Assembly: GCA_026418115.1 (NCBI GenBank)
Contig: JAOABY010000001.1
Coordinates: 91,385-155,384, forward strand
Source of the DNA: Spirochaetaceae bacterium
Lineage (GTDB): Bacteria > Spirochaetota > Spirochaetia > Treponematales > Rectinemataceae
Length of the DNA: 64,000 nucleotides
Direction: 5' to 3'
The position numbers and the translations under genes were made by a program. The notes beneath the pieces are model-generated. The model worked only from the letters and a program-made list of their open reading frames with translations, made no database searches and had not been told where the DNA came from. Shown piece by piece: positions 41,999-50,685 of the stretch (position 1 is its first letter; every line of letters begins with the position of its first letter).

Positions 41999-42952
41999 GT
42001 GAACAAGAGCAAGATCAGGCAGTACTGGGCACAGTATCGATGGTCGAATGTATGGGAGATGCTGAAAAATAACAGACTCTCACCAAAAACCTGCAACGAG
42101 GACTGCAAAGGCAAACTGGTGGTAATCAGCGGTGCAACCTCTGGCATTGGCTACCATGCCGCCCGAAGATTCGCGGCTGGCGGGGCTGATATACTGGCAA
42201 TCAACAGGAACAGGGATAAATCGGATGCCCTCTGCCATGAAATTCACCAGGAATTCGGCGTAGCGTGTGATGCGATCATCGCTGACCTCTCTGTGCTGAA
42301 TGAGATAAGAAATGCTGCCGATCGCCTTCTGCATCTCGACCGCCCTATCGACGTGCTCATTCATAATGCCGGTGTCTATCTGAAAAAGAAAACGCTCACC
42401 CCCGACGGCCTGGAAACGACCTTTGTCGTCCATTATCTCTCATCTTTCATCATGAATTACATGCTGCTCGAACGCCTGAGGTGCGAACAGCGAGCCAGGA
42501 TTCTCTATGTGAGCTCCGAGGGATATCGATTTGCCGTCTGGGGCATCGATCTCGAGAATCTGCAGTTTGAGCATGGTGGCTATTCCGGCTTGCGAGCCTA
42601 TGGATCGGCAAAGACCGCCCAGCTTCTGGCAATGCACAGCTTTGCCCAGCTTCTTGAGGGAAGCGGAGTTACCATCAATGCCATGCATCCCGGCATGGTT
42701 GCAACCAACACCGGCAGGGAAAACCACGCCTTCTATCGATGGTACAAGAAGAATATTCTTGACAGGTATTCGCAGTCGCCTGCAGTTTCGGCAGAGGCGC
42801 TGTATTATCTGGGTGTTTCCCCTGATCTCCATGGTATCACCGATGCATTCTTCAACCTTACAACACGAGAGGAACTGACCCCTCCTGCGCTCGACATGGA
42901 AATGGCTCAGGAGTTGTGGCACAAGAGCATTGTAATTGCAGAGCTTGGCTGA
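41999..42952 (+). CDS. Short-chain dehydrogenase/reductase (retinol-dehydrogenase-like)
   Basis: An NAD(P)-dependent SDR of about 317 residues. The nucleotide-binding motif is ISGATSGIGYHAARRF. DVLIHNAGVY follows, and the catalytic Ser is in ILYVSSEGYRF. The Y-x3-K is in AYGSAKTAQLL. NAMHPGMVATN is the post-catalytic loop. About 40 extra N-terminal residues rich in Trp and Lys precede the Rossmann fold. The start is uncertain: GTG 41999 is given, and the frame stays open to a TTG at 41930. The substrate is unknown. It precedes the RiPP-like region without obvious link. Confidence 0.8.
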   Translation: MNKSKIRQYWAQYRWSNVWEMLKNNRLSPKTCNEDCKGKLVVISGATSGIGYHAARRFAAGGADILAINRNRDKSDALCHEIHQEFGVACDAIIADLSVLNEIRNAADRLLHLDRPIDVLIHNAGVYLKKKTLTPDGLETTFVVHYLSSFIMNYMLLERLRCEQRARILYVSSEGYRFAVWGIDLENLQFEHGGYSGLRAYGSAKTAQLLAMHSFAQLLEGSGVTINAMHPGMVATNTGRENHAFYRWYKKNILDRYSQSPAVSAEALYYLGVSPDLHGITDAFFNLTTREELTPPALDMEMAQELWHKSIVIAELG

Positions 42953-43177
42953 GCACGCAGGAGTACCTAACCTGAAAAGCTGGAGACGATGCAGAGCCCC
43001 AGCGGTTGGTCAGAAAGCAGAAAATCTATAAAAAGCTATTTTTTCTCTAAAAAATCACCTTAATATAATAAAATCAAAAGTTCAAATATCCGATATATAG
43101 AATAGAAGAATAGTTTCATAGCCCTGGCCTGCCAAAAGAAAAGTAATCCACTACATATCATGCTCAAGGAGGCATAC
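42953..43177 (+). promoter_or_regulatory. AT-rich leader with candidate promoter of precursor gene 1
   Basis: This 225-bp stretch is far more AT-rich than its surroundings. A perfect -10 TATAAT lies at 43064-43069, with TTTTCT 17 nt upstream as a poor -35. ATTTTTT-CTCT-AAAAAAT at 43037-43054 is an inverted repeat. A transcript starting near 43076 would have a leader of about 100 nt. Confidence 0.45.
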
Positions 43178-43306
43178 ATGCAGGAGAAAGAACCAACTGT
43201 TTCGAATGGAATCCAGATCCACAAGGACCCATATGAACCACCAACCTTGCATGTCCTTGGTACGGTCAACGAGCTGACCAGGGATTGGGATGTCAGTCTG
43301 GGTTGA
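43178..43306 (+). CDS. RiPP-like precursor peptide 1 (lasso-type leader, DWDVSLG tail)
   Basis: A 42-residue gene behind AAGGAGG. It begins MQEKEPTVSNG and ends YEPPTLHVLGTVNELTR followed by DWDVSLG. The leader matches the lasso-family pattern Y-x2-P-x-L-x3-G-x4-T, which binds PqqD-type recognition proteins. The usual cleavage two residues after the conserved Thr would release only seven residues. The same tail occurs in the peptide gene at 50508, so it is conserved and not a chance truncation. The stop is 23 nt before a lectin-like lipoprotein gene. Maturation genes are at 54.8-57.6 kb. The product and role are unknown. Confidence 0.78.
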   Translation: MQEKEPTVSNGIQIHKDPYEPPTLHVLGTVNELTRDWDVSLG

Positions 43307-43329
43307 GAGAAAAAAGGAGGAGTGGAAGC

Positions 43330-44436
43330 ATGAAATTGAGAAGAATAGTGATCATGGCCATTGCCTGCAGCATTCTGCTTGCTGGCTGCAATGTGACCAT
43401 GCAAGGGAATGGAGGCAATGGTGATCAGGGAGTGGCTGCGAATTATGAAGTCGAGATTGCAGGCCTCCAGGCACCAGATGGAAGCCGCGCGCTGAATGAT
43501 TCCCATGTTGCCATGGTATTCATCAGGATTTTCTCCCCTGACAGAAAAACGATGTTCACTCCCAGGGCAGGCAGCAAGTCATACCCTGATGAAGATGGCG
43601 CGTTCTTTTTCAATACCGATGATCTTAAAAGCGGGACGCTTCGTGTCAGCATCGAGGAGGATCCCACAGCAGAGGCATTCAAACTCACGAAAGTGGTATT
43701 TGTAGCCTATGCCACAGATAGCTATGGGAATCATCTCTATTCCGGCCATGCCTTTGCTGATGCAACCGGTGGGAAAGTCATAATCCCCATGAGACTGGGC
43801 TATCAGGTAGGAGGCCTGGCATCCGAAAACTGGGGTCCCTCTGGCGGTTTTATTTTCTATGAGGACACAGCGAACCAGCTTTACTATGAGATGGCTCCTT
43901 ATGATGTTGATTCTCTGGCCTGGGCAACAGTAGGGGATGGTCAGCCTCAGCCTGCCACCAATGCGCAGGGAGAGGTTATAGGCGATGGAAAACCGAATAC
44001 CTATGAAATCTGCAATCTGAAAACCTTTACCAGTTCAGCCGCGTCGGCAGCGTACAATTGGAGCTTCCACGGGTATGACAATACTGTTGGAGGGCCTATC
44101 AATACTTCACCCAAAACCTACCGTGGCTGGTTCCTTCCCTCAACAGGCGAGTGGGCTGCAATCTATCAGGCCATCAAGGTGAATAACCTGAATCCCGATC
44201 TGCAGGGCTACATGCTTGAAAATGCTCTATACTGGACATCCACCGCTGACAAGGATGATGCCACGGTGGCCTGGGCTGCCAATCCAGGCTTCTATCCTGG
44301 CATCTACATGGGGAAAGAGGACAGATTACTCAAACTTCGCGTGCGCGCAATCAGGACATTCCCCTTTGCTCTCTATCCGTTCGGGCTCGAACCTCCTAAA
44401 GACACTCCACCAGTCGATCCCCCACCGCAATCATAA
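43330..44436 (+). CDS. Lipoprotein with lectin-like (DUF1566-type) domain, paralogue A
   Basis: A 368-residue lipoprotein with lipobox LLAGC (Cys20) and ribosome site GGAGG. Residues 35-150 form a conserved N-terminal domain: EIAG...SRALNDSHVAMVFIRIFSPD, then FVAYATDSYGNHLYSGHAFA. It leads into ENWGPSGGFIFYEDTANQLYYE and the C-type-lectin-like block with YRGWFLPSTGEWAAIYQ, LYWTSTADKDDA and LRVRAIRTF. The tail is Pro-rich. The protein shares this layout with genes at 44500, 50686 and 53528. It follows precursor 1 directly, so the peptide and lipoprotein are probably one transcript. A surface role is inferred from the lipobox. Confidence 0.75.
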   Translation: MKLRRIVIMAIACSILLAGCNVTMQGNGGNGDQGVAANYEVEIAGLQAPDGSRALNDSHVAMVFIRIFSPDRKTMFTPRAGSKSYPDEDGAFFFNTDDLKSGTLRVSIEEDPTAEAFKLTKVVFVAYATDSYGNHLYSGHAFADATGGKVIIPMRLGYQVGGLASENWGPSGGFIFYEDTANQLYYEMAPYDVDSLAWATVGDGQPQPATNAQGEVIGDGKPNTYEICNLKTFTSSAASAAYNWSFHGYDNTVGGPINTSPKTYRGWFLPSTGEWAAIYQAIKVNNLNPDLQGYMLENALYWTSTADKDDATVAWAANPGFYPGIYMGKEDRLLKLRVRAIRTFPFALYPFGLEPPKDTPPVDPPPQS

Positions 44437-44457
44437 CAGTACACAGGCCATGGCAAA

Positions 44458-44500
44458 GACAGGGAGAATTGCACCATGACACTTCTCCCTGTCTCTTTTT
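44458..44500 (+). terminator. Intrinsic terminator after lipoprotein A
   Basis: GACAGGGAGAA and TTCTCCCTGTC form a perfect 11-bp stem around 14 nt, followed by TCTTTTTT. It closes the precursor-lipoprotein transcript. It lies just past the end of the convergent Kelch lipoprotein gene. Confidence 0.85.
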
Positions 44501-44931
44501 TACCTTTTTCTGAACGCTGCACCAACAGTCCGCCCCGACAGCCCGTCCAAATCATCGATTCTCAGGTAGTAGGCACCGGGGTTAAGGTACAGCAGAATCG
44601 GCTGCGTCGCAGTCGGCGGCAGCAGGTTCCGTACCGCCTTCCCCTCGATATCCACTACCTCGGTGTACAGATCCCCTTCAAACAGCGAGAAGCGTACCCG
44701 TCCGGTATACACCGCTTCATACCCGGGGCACGCAGCATCCCGCACCGTCAGCGCGATCGCCGTCGGCGAGCTCACCACCAGCCGCCCCCAGATACCCGTA
44801 TACCCCGTGGTCGCCGGATTGAACATGTTGTCCGTCAGGCTGATATTCTGCAGGGTCGTATCGCCCACCTCTTTCAGCGTGAAATCCCCCGACACCCACA
44901 CGAAGAAGCTGGCCGGCCTGACCCGGTAGTC
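44500..44931 (-). repeat. Near-identical inverted copy of 52989-53420 (copy 1)
   Basis: This stretch encodes the C-terminal domain of the large lipoprotein. Compared by eye with 52989-53420 it differs at about 14 positions over the first 355 bp and diverges in the last 75. The two copies face each other about 8 kb apart. Confidence 0.85.
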
Positions 44932-47091
44932 CATATTCACTTGGGCACTGGGCGTACCATCCGCTGCAAAGGCTCTGAAGGCCATCAGTGTATCGGCGGT
45001 GATCTTGAGGGGGCTTGCCTCGTTCCAGACAGGGTCCGACACTGTGACTGGCGCATGGTCGGTGCGGTAGCGCACAGTGGTGTCAGGCGCAGCCTTGAGC
45101 TGAATGGCAGTATTGGTTGGTACCATGCCCGAACCCGGGAGTACCAGCGGCGCTTCCGGTGGCAGGCCAAGCCCATCCAGCCTCTCTACTACAGGTTCTG
45201 CGACACTCTGCGAATTTTTCATACACCACACCGCATCCCGCGCCCGCCCGACCGAAGGTCCCTGCGCATTGGCAACAGAAGGCTGCAGGCTCCACAGTGC
45301 CCCCTCACGCCTGTACACTTTTGAAGAAGGCATGTTCGAGGCTCTATATCCTCCACCAATTATCAGAGCACCCTCATCTCCAAGGCAGATCGGGTATCCT
45401 ATGGCTTCTGGCAGCGTGTCTCCCTGCGGATCAGACAGAAGGCCATCGGCACCCAGCGCCCAGGAAGTAACCTGTGTGGAGGGCAGACCCGAACTGTCAT
45501 AGCCACCCGCAACGTACAGCCGTCCTCCTTCAATGGTTGCTCCCAGTCCGAACAACTCAGCAGGCAATTCCTGTGGACTGGCATACCAGACCCCAGGCCA
45601 GCCAGTGGTCTGCCACATTCGAGCATGTACGATCGATTTTTCGGGCCCCGCAGGCCCAAGACCGCCGATGAGGAAGACGCGGCCATCGTGCACGGCCCAC
45701 CCCATATGTGACCTTGGTGAAGCCATCGGATTCAGCGATACTTCCCAGAAATGAGAGGTTCCGTAGCCCAGCGTGCCATCACTGTTGATGGCTGTCACGA
45801 AAATGGTTGAAGTGGGACCGGAAGGGCCTTCTCCTCCGAGCACATACATGCGATCACGCCCGGCAAATGCCGCTCCATAGGCTCTTGCGGCCGGCATGGC
45901 GGCAGTCTCGACCCAATTCAGAGGAAGAGGATTGCCACCGGCATCAAATTCGAGCGCAGCCATGTAGCATTTGTCGGAAAGGGTGCCGGATGCATCCTTG
46001 CCGCCCAGTCTGTAAAGATAGTTGCCATAGCGCACCAGCATCGCCCCGGAACCGAGCATCACGGCTGGGTTTCTCACTGTGCCATAGCCAAAGGTTCTGA
46101 TGGCGCGTACAGGCAGCACTGTGGATTTGTCAGTTGCGGCAGGCGGGTTTGTTCCATCGGGGCTGGCTGCCAGAGCCGAAGCTGAGGCTGTTTCTGTAGA
46201 AGTCCAGTACCTGGCAGCCGTCAGGCCCAGATCCAGCGCAAGCCCTGGTACTGCAGCAAGCTGCGCAGCCAGAAGGCTCCACTCTCCTGATGAAGGGAGG
46301 AACCAGCCCTGATACGCTGATGGCGATGCAGCGAGGTCTCCTCCAGAAGCATTCGAGTAGCCACCCCATGTCCACTCGTAGCATGCCTGCGCTGCAGAGC
46401 CATCAAGGCCGGCAGTCTGCAGTACGGCTAGCGTATTTGCCTTGCCTGTCCCCGGGAGAGAGCCGTCTGCTCCGGTCGAGGGCTGCGGAGCGCCTCCTGA
46501 TGGGATAGCCCATGCCATTGCAGGTGGCACATCGACAGGTGCTACTTCATAGTACAGTCCTGAAGCTTCGTCTTTCCAGAACACATAACCACCCGCAGGC
46601 CCCCAATTCTCAGTGCCAGGCCCTGTGGAGGCATATCCTTCCTGCACAGTGACATAAGCAGTACCACCCTCAGCAGAGGCATAACCATGCCCGGAATACA
46701 GGTGCTTTCCATTCCTGTCCACTGCAAAGACGACGAGCACTACCTGCCCGGCAAATTCCGGGTCCTGCACAACTATTCTGCCCCGCCATCTTCCCTGTTC
46801 ATCTCGGGCAAGCCTGACAGCGCCTGGTTCTTCCGGTGCAAGCGTTTCACCTGTCGGAGAGAACATTCTGCTGCGGTCTGGCTTGAACACACGGACATAC
46901 ACAGCCGCAACATCAGTATCGCCGGCTATTGCCCGTACTCCTCGCGCACTACCCGGTATTTCTGCCTCTACTACTATGCCGTTCAGCTTATTCTTCGAAC
47001 CAGGTCCAGGCAGAATGCCAAACAGACTGCAGCCAGTCAGCAACACCATGAGCAGTGCCGCACTCTGAACCGCAAAGACTTTCCTATTCAT
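44500..47091 (-). CDS. Multidomain lipoprotein: lectin-like, Kelch, chitobiase-type and C-terminal beta domain
   Basis: An 863-residue lipoprotein with lipobox LLTGC (Cys21). The order is as follows. Residues 35-130 are the shared N-terminal domain (VAAVYVRVFKPDRSRMFSP, FAVDRNGKHLYSGHGY). Residues 135-300 are lectin-like (NWGPAGGYVFWKDEASGLYY, WFLPSSGEWSLL, YWTSTETA). Residues 310-600 form a Kelch propeller (MYVLGGEGPSGPTSTIF, RVFLIGGLGPAG). Residues 620-710 resemble a chitobiase C-terminal domain (VRYRTDHAPVTVSDPVWNEA). The last 150 residues resemble PPC-type domains. Its last 430 bp nearly match the Kelch lipoprotein at 51708. Surface binding is inferred. Confidence 0.75.
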   Translation of the reverse strand: MNRKVFAVQSAALLMVLLTGCSLFGILPGPGSKNKLNGIVVEAEIPGSARGVRAIAGDTDVAAVYVRVFKPDRSRMFSPTGETLAPEEPGAVRLARDEQGRWRGRIVVQDPEFAGQVVLVVFAVDRNGKHLYSGHGYASAEGGTAYVTVQEGYASTGPGTENWGPAGGYVFWKDEASGLYYEVAPVDVPPAMAWAIPSGGAPQPSTGADGSLPGTGKANTLAVLQTAGLDGSAAQACYEWTWGGYSNASGGDLAASPSAYQGWFLPSSGEWSLLAAQLAAVPGLALDLGLTAARYWTSTETASASALAASPDGTNPPAATDKSTVLPVRAIRTFGYGTVRNPAVMLGSGAMLVRYGNYLYRLGGKDASGTLSDKCYMAALEFDAGGNPLPLNWVETAAMPAARAYGAAFAGRDRMYVLGGEGPSGPTSTIFVTAINSDGTLGYGTSHFWEVSLNPMASPRSHMGWAVHDGRVFLIGGLGPAGPEKSIVHARMWQTTGWPGVWYASPQELPAELFGLGATIEGGRLYVAGGYDSSGLPSTQVTSWALGADGLLSDPQGDTLPEAIGYPICLGDEGALIIGGGYRASNMPSSKVYRREGALWSLQPSVANAQGPSVGRARDAVWCMKNSQSVAEPVVERLDGLGLPPEAPLVLPGSGMVPTNTAIQLKAAPDTTVRYRTDHAPVTVSDPVWNEASPLKITADTLMAFRAFAADGTPSAQVNMDYRVRPASFFVWVSGDFTLKEVGDTTLQNISLTDNMFNPATTGYTGIWGRLVVSSPTAIALTVRDAACPGYEAVYTGRVRFSLFEGDLYTEVVDIEGKAVRNLLPPTATQPILLYLNPGAYYLRIDDLDGLSGRTVGAAFRKR

Positions 47092-47378
47092 TATTTTTAC
47101 CCTCCCTCTGCCGTGGCAGGATTCTGGCCAGGGGCAGCAATTCAATTGTAATGCAAATTTCTGCAGCCTGAGGCATCAAGACCCTTTCAAATTGGAGAAA
47201 GTAGAGATGGGGCCCAGTAATTTTGGAAAAATTGTATTTTTCTGTAATCCGGCACGCCCTTCAGCCCTCCTGCAGGCATGCAAACCTTCCAAATCAGCAT
47301 CTTTTTTGAAGCAGGTTCCCTTGTGCCTTTCATTCCACGTTGCTATACAGATGTATATTGTTTACTGGAGGCATTAGG

Positions 47379-47537
47379 ATGAGGAAATTCCTTATTCTGC
47401 TGTGTGCAGCGCTGATTTCAGCCAGCCTTTTTGCGGCATGCGACCTTGGCCTTGGTACGTCCTCTGGATCTTCGCGTGATTCCCGTCAGACCGATACCTC
47501 CAACGTCGTTTCAGAATATCAGGTGGAACTGGAATAA
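47379..47537 (+). pseudogene. Truncated lipoprotein of the lectin-like family
   Basis: A 52-residue reading frame with a full lipoprotein signal (MRKFLILLCAALISASLFAA, then Cys21). A Ser-rich linker ends in VSEYQVELE and a stop. In paralogue A the equivalent stretch reads NYEVEIAG and continues for 330 residues. Here it stops where the family domain should start, and the end of the ABC exporter gene follows within 27 bp. It is probably a remnant whose 3' part was lost in rearrangement. The alternative is a genuine tiny lipoprotein. An ACTGGAGGC ribosome site is present 9 nt upstream. Confidence 0.6.
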
Positions 47538-47563
47538 CGGTCTTCTCTGCTTGCTGGTGGTAA

Positions 47564-49342
47564 TTACCTGGGCATCTGTGGAGGGACTCTTCGCAGATGC
47601 CCCTGTTCGAGCACATAGGCGGCATCAGCAAGCTCCTGCAGGATCCTGTCGTGGCTGATAATGATGCATGCGTGGGGCTGGTGATCCGCAGACCTGCTTT
47701 CTGAACCCTTGCTCCTGCCTGTCCAAAGCCTGCTCATCCTCATGATCAACGACTCATCCAGATGATTGGTCGGCTCATCGAGTATGAGCAATCTGGGCTT
47801 TCGCAATAAGGCGCGGGCAATCGCGATTCTCTGCCGCTGACCACCGGAGAGAGCCATGCCATGCTCACCTACCTGTGTATCAAAACCATGCTCCCATTTC
47901 ATGATCTCATCATAAATCATGGCCTCTCTGGCGGCTTCAATCAGATCCTCTTCGCTTGCATGTTCAGCGCCATATTTGATGTTTTCCCTCACAGTGCCTG
48001 CAAATATGAGCGGATCCTGCAGCACCACGCCTATCTGCCTCCTGTGAAAGAGAGCCGATAGCTCACGTAGATCGATGCCATCCACAAGAATGCGCCCCCT
48101 GTCGGGGACATGAAGACCGAGGAGCAGATACATGAGCGTGCTCTTGCCTGACCCGGAAAGCCCGCTTATCGTGACAATCTCTCCATGTTCAATATCTATG
48201 GAAAAATCGATATCCACCAGGAGAGGTGTCTGTCTGGTGCTGGAAGCCTGTATAGCTGATCTCGACGATAGCCTGGCGCCAGAAATCCTTTCCTGATAAG
48301 AGAAAGAAACTTTCTCGAACACAATCCCATGTTGCATGACATGCTTCATGCCTGTGCCCGGCTCTCTGCTCTCTGCCTTGAGATGCTCGAACGTATGCAT
48401 GAGTGCGCCAATCGATTCAAACCCTTCTACTATCGATGGAAATGTATCAATGACCGCTCTGACATTCGAGTGAAGAAGCCCCAGCGCTGCATAGAATGAC
48501 ACAAGCGCACCAACCGTAAAGCTCCCCTGTATGACAAAATATCCTCCTGCCAGGAGCACCAGCGCGCCGCTTATCAGAAGGAGCTGCTGCTGAGCTGTCT
48601 GTACCAGGTTCGAAAACTTCAGCGCCTGGGCATGCGAGTCTTTCAAGGCATTGATCGCAGCTTCCTGCCGTGCTGATTCAGCTTCTTCGGCGGCCGAAAT
48701 TCTGATGAGCTCATTGTAGTCAAGCAGAAACCTGATCCGCTTGCCGAATTGTGCAAAATCCCTGTGAAAATCGCGGATCAGGGATTTCAGTCTCCGTGAC
48801 ATCATCAGCATGCCGGCCGCCATGAAAGGAGCGATGATGGCAGCAGCAAGCGCCAGTGTCAGATTGATCTTCAAGAGCACCACGAACAGACCAATCGACA
48901 GCATCATTCCGGGCATGGTTCTATTGAGGAGCGCCCCTGCCATGACATCAATCCGCAGCGTGTCCTGTACGATTCTGGTATGCAGCGCATCAAGATCTTC
49001 CTTGCTGTAATACGCACGAGAGCCTCGCAGCTGGGCCTGGATGAGTGACGCGCGCAGAGCGGTGATGGTCTCCTTGGTGAGTTTTATACTGAGACTTCGT
49101 TGTGCAAGCTGCACCAGGCCACTGCCCAGCGACAGCCCGCAGACTGCAGTCATAATCGAAAAAAGCTGAGCAAAATTCTTCCCTGGTATTGCGATATCAA
49201 TCGCCCTGTGCACAAGACTTGCTACAGGCAGCAGCATCGCCGACTGCAGCAGCGAGAGTATCAGGGAGCCCATAATTGCAAGTTTTCTGGGCGCAAACTG
49301 AGTGAGCATGAATTTCAGCCTGGGAAGATGTGTATCATTCAA
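47564..49342 (-). CDS. ABC exporter (fused membrane and ATPase domains), probable peptide exporter
   Basis: A 592-residue half-transporter. Six membrane helices span about residues 15-300 (IMGSLILSLLQSAMLLPVA, LNRTMPGMMLSIGLFVVLL). The ATPase has Walker A GLSGSGKSTLM, a signature within MALSGGQRQRIAIARALL and Walker B RLLILDEPTNHLDE, then IIISHDR. It lacks the N-terminal C39 peptidase of bacteriocin exporters, as in lasso-type D proteins. The start is TTG 49342 with AAAGGGG 9 nt upstream. A nearby in-frame ATG would remove 11 residues. It follows the LuxR gene by 45 nt. I infer export of the processed DWDVSLG-type peptides. Confidence 0.8.
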   Translation of the reverse strand: MNDTHLPRLKFMLTQFAPRKLAIMGSLILSLLQSAMLLPVASLVHRAIDIAIPGKNFAQLFSIMTAVCGLSLGSGLVQLAQRSLSIKLTKETITALRASLIQAQLRGSRAYYSKEDLDALHTRIVQDTLRIDVMAGALLNRTMPGMMLSIGLFVVLLKINLTLALAAAIIAPFMAAGMLMMSRRLKSLIRDFHRDFAQFGKRIRFLLDYNELIRISAAEEAESARQEAAINALKDSHAQALKFSNLVQTAQQQLLLISGALVLLAGGYFVIQGSFTVGALVSFYAALGLLHSNVRAVIDTFPSIVEGFESIGALMHTFEHLKAESREPGTGMKHVMQHGIVFEKVSFSYQERISGARLSSRSAIQASSTRQTPLLVDIDFSIDIEHGEIVTISGLSGSGKSTLMYLLLGLHVPDRGRILVDGIDLRELSALFHRRQIGVVLQDPLIFAGTVRENIKYGAEHASEEDLIEAAREAMIYDEIMKWEHGFDTQVGEHGMALSGGQRQRIAIARALLRKPRLLILDEPTNHLDESLIMRMSRLWTGRSKGSESRSADHQPHACIIISHDRILQELADAAYVLEQGHLRRVPPQMPR

Positions 49343-49387
49343 TTCACCATACCCCTTTGCTCATAGTACTGGCGCTCACCCTCACGC

Positions 49388-50194
49388 TCAGGATCTTTTC
49401 CCCTCAAGCACGAGCCTGAAGAATTCCGACCGTGATGTTACTCTCAGCTTTTTATAGATATGCGCAAGATGTTTCTTTACAGTTTCTTCTGATACAAAGA
49501 GGCTGCTGGCGATCTCCGATCTGCTCTTGCCCAGCAGGAAGAGGTGCGCCACATCCTTCTCTCTTTCTGAAAGTGAAAGTGCTGCGAGCTTTGTCAATAT
49601 CAGATCTTCCATGTCATGAGAACTGGCGGGGGCAATTTGGTTGTCTGCCTCCTCCGGTGCTCCGGTTTCCTGAATGGTTTCCGTTACCCACTGATGAGGA
49701 ATACACACTACATGCAATACGCCGATGGAAATTCCCACAAGAATTTTCTCTGAGAGCGCCACCTCTCTGAAGAAGACCAGGATTACAATGAGGCCTGCGG
49801 TATAGGCTGCAAGAATTATCTTTTTCAGGATGAACTGCTCACGGGGTGCGGCAGAATATATGATAAGAATGAAGATAATACCTGGCAAAAAGCCAGCCAT
49901 GTCGAACGCCGAGCGAAGCCATACAAGCCCTGCCAGGTCAGCGAGAGCATATGCCACAACCGCTATAGTAAGGACGATCTTCTCGTATTGTAGTGAGATC
50001 TCTTTGAGGCGGACAAACACCAGTACTATACCCAGACTTCCGGCCAGCAATCTGCCGCACGCTACCAGCGTGATGGCGAGCGGATCGCCTTTCCATGCAA
50101 AGTCTTTCACCAGCACCCAGACCACAAGCAGGCCAGGTGTTGCCATACGCAGGAGACGATATGGCAAATCGGAATAGTGGTGCACTTTTTTCAT
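49388..50194 (-). CDS. Membrane-bound LuxR-family regulator
   Basis: A 268-residue protein. Residues 15-165 contain five to six membrane helices (LLVVWVLVKDF, LAGSLGIVLVFVRL, IVLTIAVVAYALADLAGLVW, GIIFILIIYSA, AAYTAGLIVILVFF). After a linker, residues 205-262 form a LuxR helix-turn-helix: LSLSEREKDVAHLFLLGKSR then IASSLFVSEETVKKHLAHIY. No receiver or autoinducer-binding domain is present, so the membrane part is the likely sensor. It is divergent from precursor gene 2 and co-directional with the ABC exporter. A role in sensing envelope state or the exported peptide is inference. Confidence 0.8.
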   Translation of the reverse strand: MKKVHHYSDLPYRLLRMATPGLLVVWVLVKDFAWKGDPLAITLVACGRLLAGSLGIVLVFVRLKEISLQYEKIVLTIAVVAYALADLAGLVWLRSAFDMAGFLPGIIFILIIYSAAPREQFILKKIILAAYTAGLIVILVFFREVALSEKILVGISIGVLHVVCIPHQWVTETIQETGAPEEADNQIAPASSHDMEDLILTKLAALSLSEREKDVAHLFLLGKSRSEIASSLFVSEETVKKHLAHIYKKLRVTSRSEFFRLVLEGKRS

Positions 50195-50507
50195 AACATC
50201 TTTTCCTTTCTTTCTTTATAAGCGAAAAGGGTAAGTGCAGTCAAATCAGGCAAATGGTTATTAGACATGCGGGCTGCTCCCCTACCGTCATTCCAACGTC
50301 AATCATGCTGAAATTCGCTCATATGCATGCTGAAATGTGGATATTTTAGAGAAAATTACCCTTTTAGGGTTATTGCAAACCATAACCTTCGATTTACAAT
50401 TCAGACTGGGAATATAAGGTAAGTGGGCCTTGTGCCGTTGGCGCAGCCTCTATGCTCTTGTGACGAGGAGCATACAGAACTTGCCGAATGCACGATGGAG
50501 GCAGAAA
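50195..50507. promoter_or_regulatory. Divergent control region with two palindromes
   Basis: This 313-bp region separates the LuxR gene from precursor 2. It holds ACCCTTTTAGGGT (50358-50370), a perfect palindrome, and overlapping it GGTTAT/ATAACC (50368-50373 and 50382-50387) across 8 nt. They lie about 120-150 bp before the precursor start, where LuxR-type activators often bind. No clear -10/-35 pair stands out. TATAAG near 50415 is a weak -10 candidate. Confidence 0.45.
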
Positions 50508-50642
50508 ATGCAGAAAGAAAAAAAGGAACGAAATCTGCACAGGGATCCTGAAATCAACAGAAAAGAGTACGAGGCTCCTCATCTTCTTGCCCTGGGCACG
50601 GTAGAGGAGGTCACGAGAGACTGGGATGTCAGTCTTGGATGA
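50508..50642 (+). CDS. RiPP-like precursor peptide 2 (lasso-type leader, DWDVSLG tail)
   Basis: A 44-residue gene behind GGAGG. It begins MQKEKKERNLHRDPEINR. The conserved part is YEAPHLLALGTVEEVTR, then DWDVSLG and the stop. It shares Y-x2-P-x-L-x2-LGTV-x-E-x-TR and the whole tail with precursor 1, while the N-terminal halves differ. This leaves a recognition motif and a fixed heptapeptide. The tail has one Ser, a possible target of the HPr-kinase-like gene at 55481. It is 43 nt before lipoprotein B and divergent from the LuxR gene. The first in-frame start upstream (50430) has no ribosome site. Confidence 0.8.
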   Translation: MQKEKKERNLHRDPEINRKEYEAPHLLALGTVEEVTRDWDVSLG

Positions 50643-50685
50643 GAAAGAAATAGACTCATTTCAAAAGAAGAAAATGGAGGAAATC

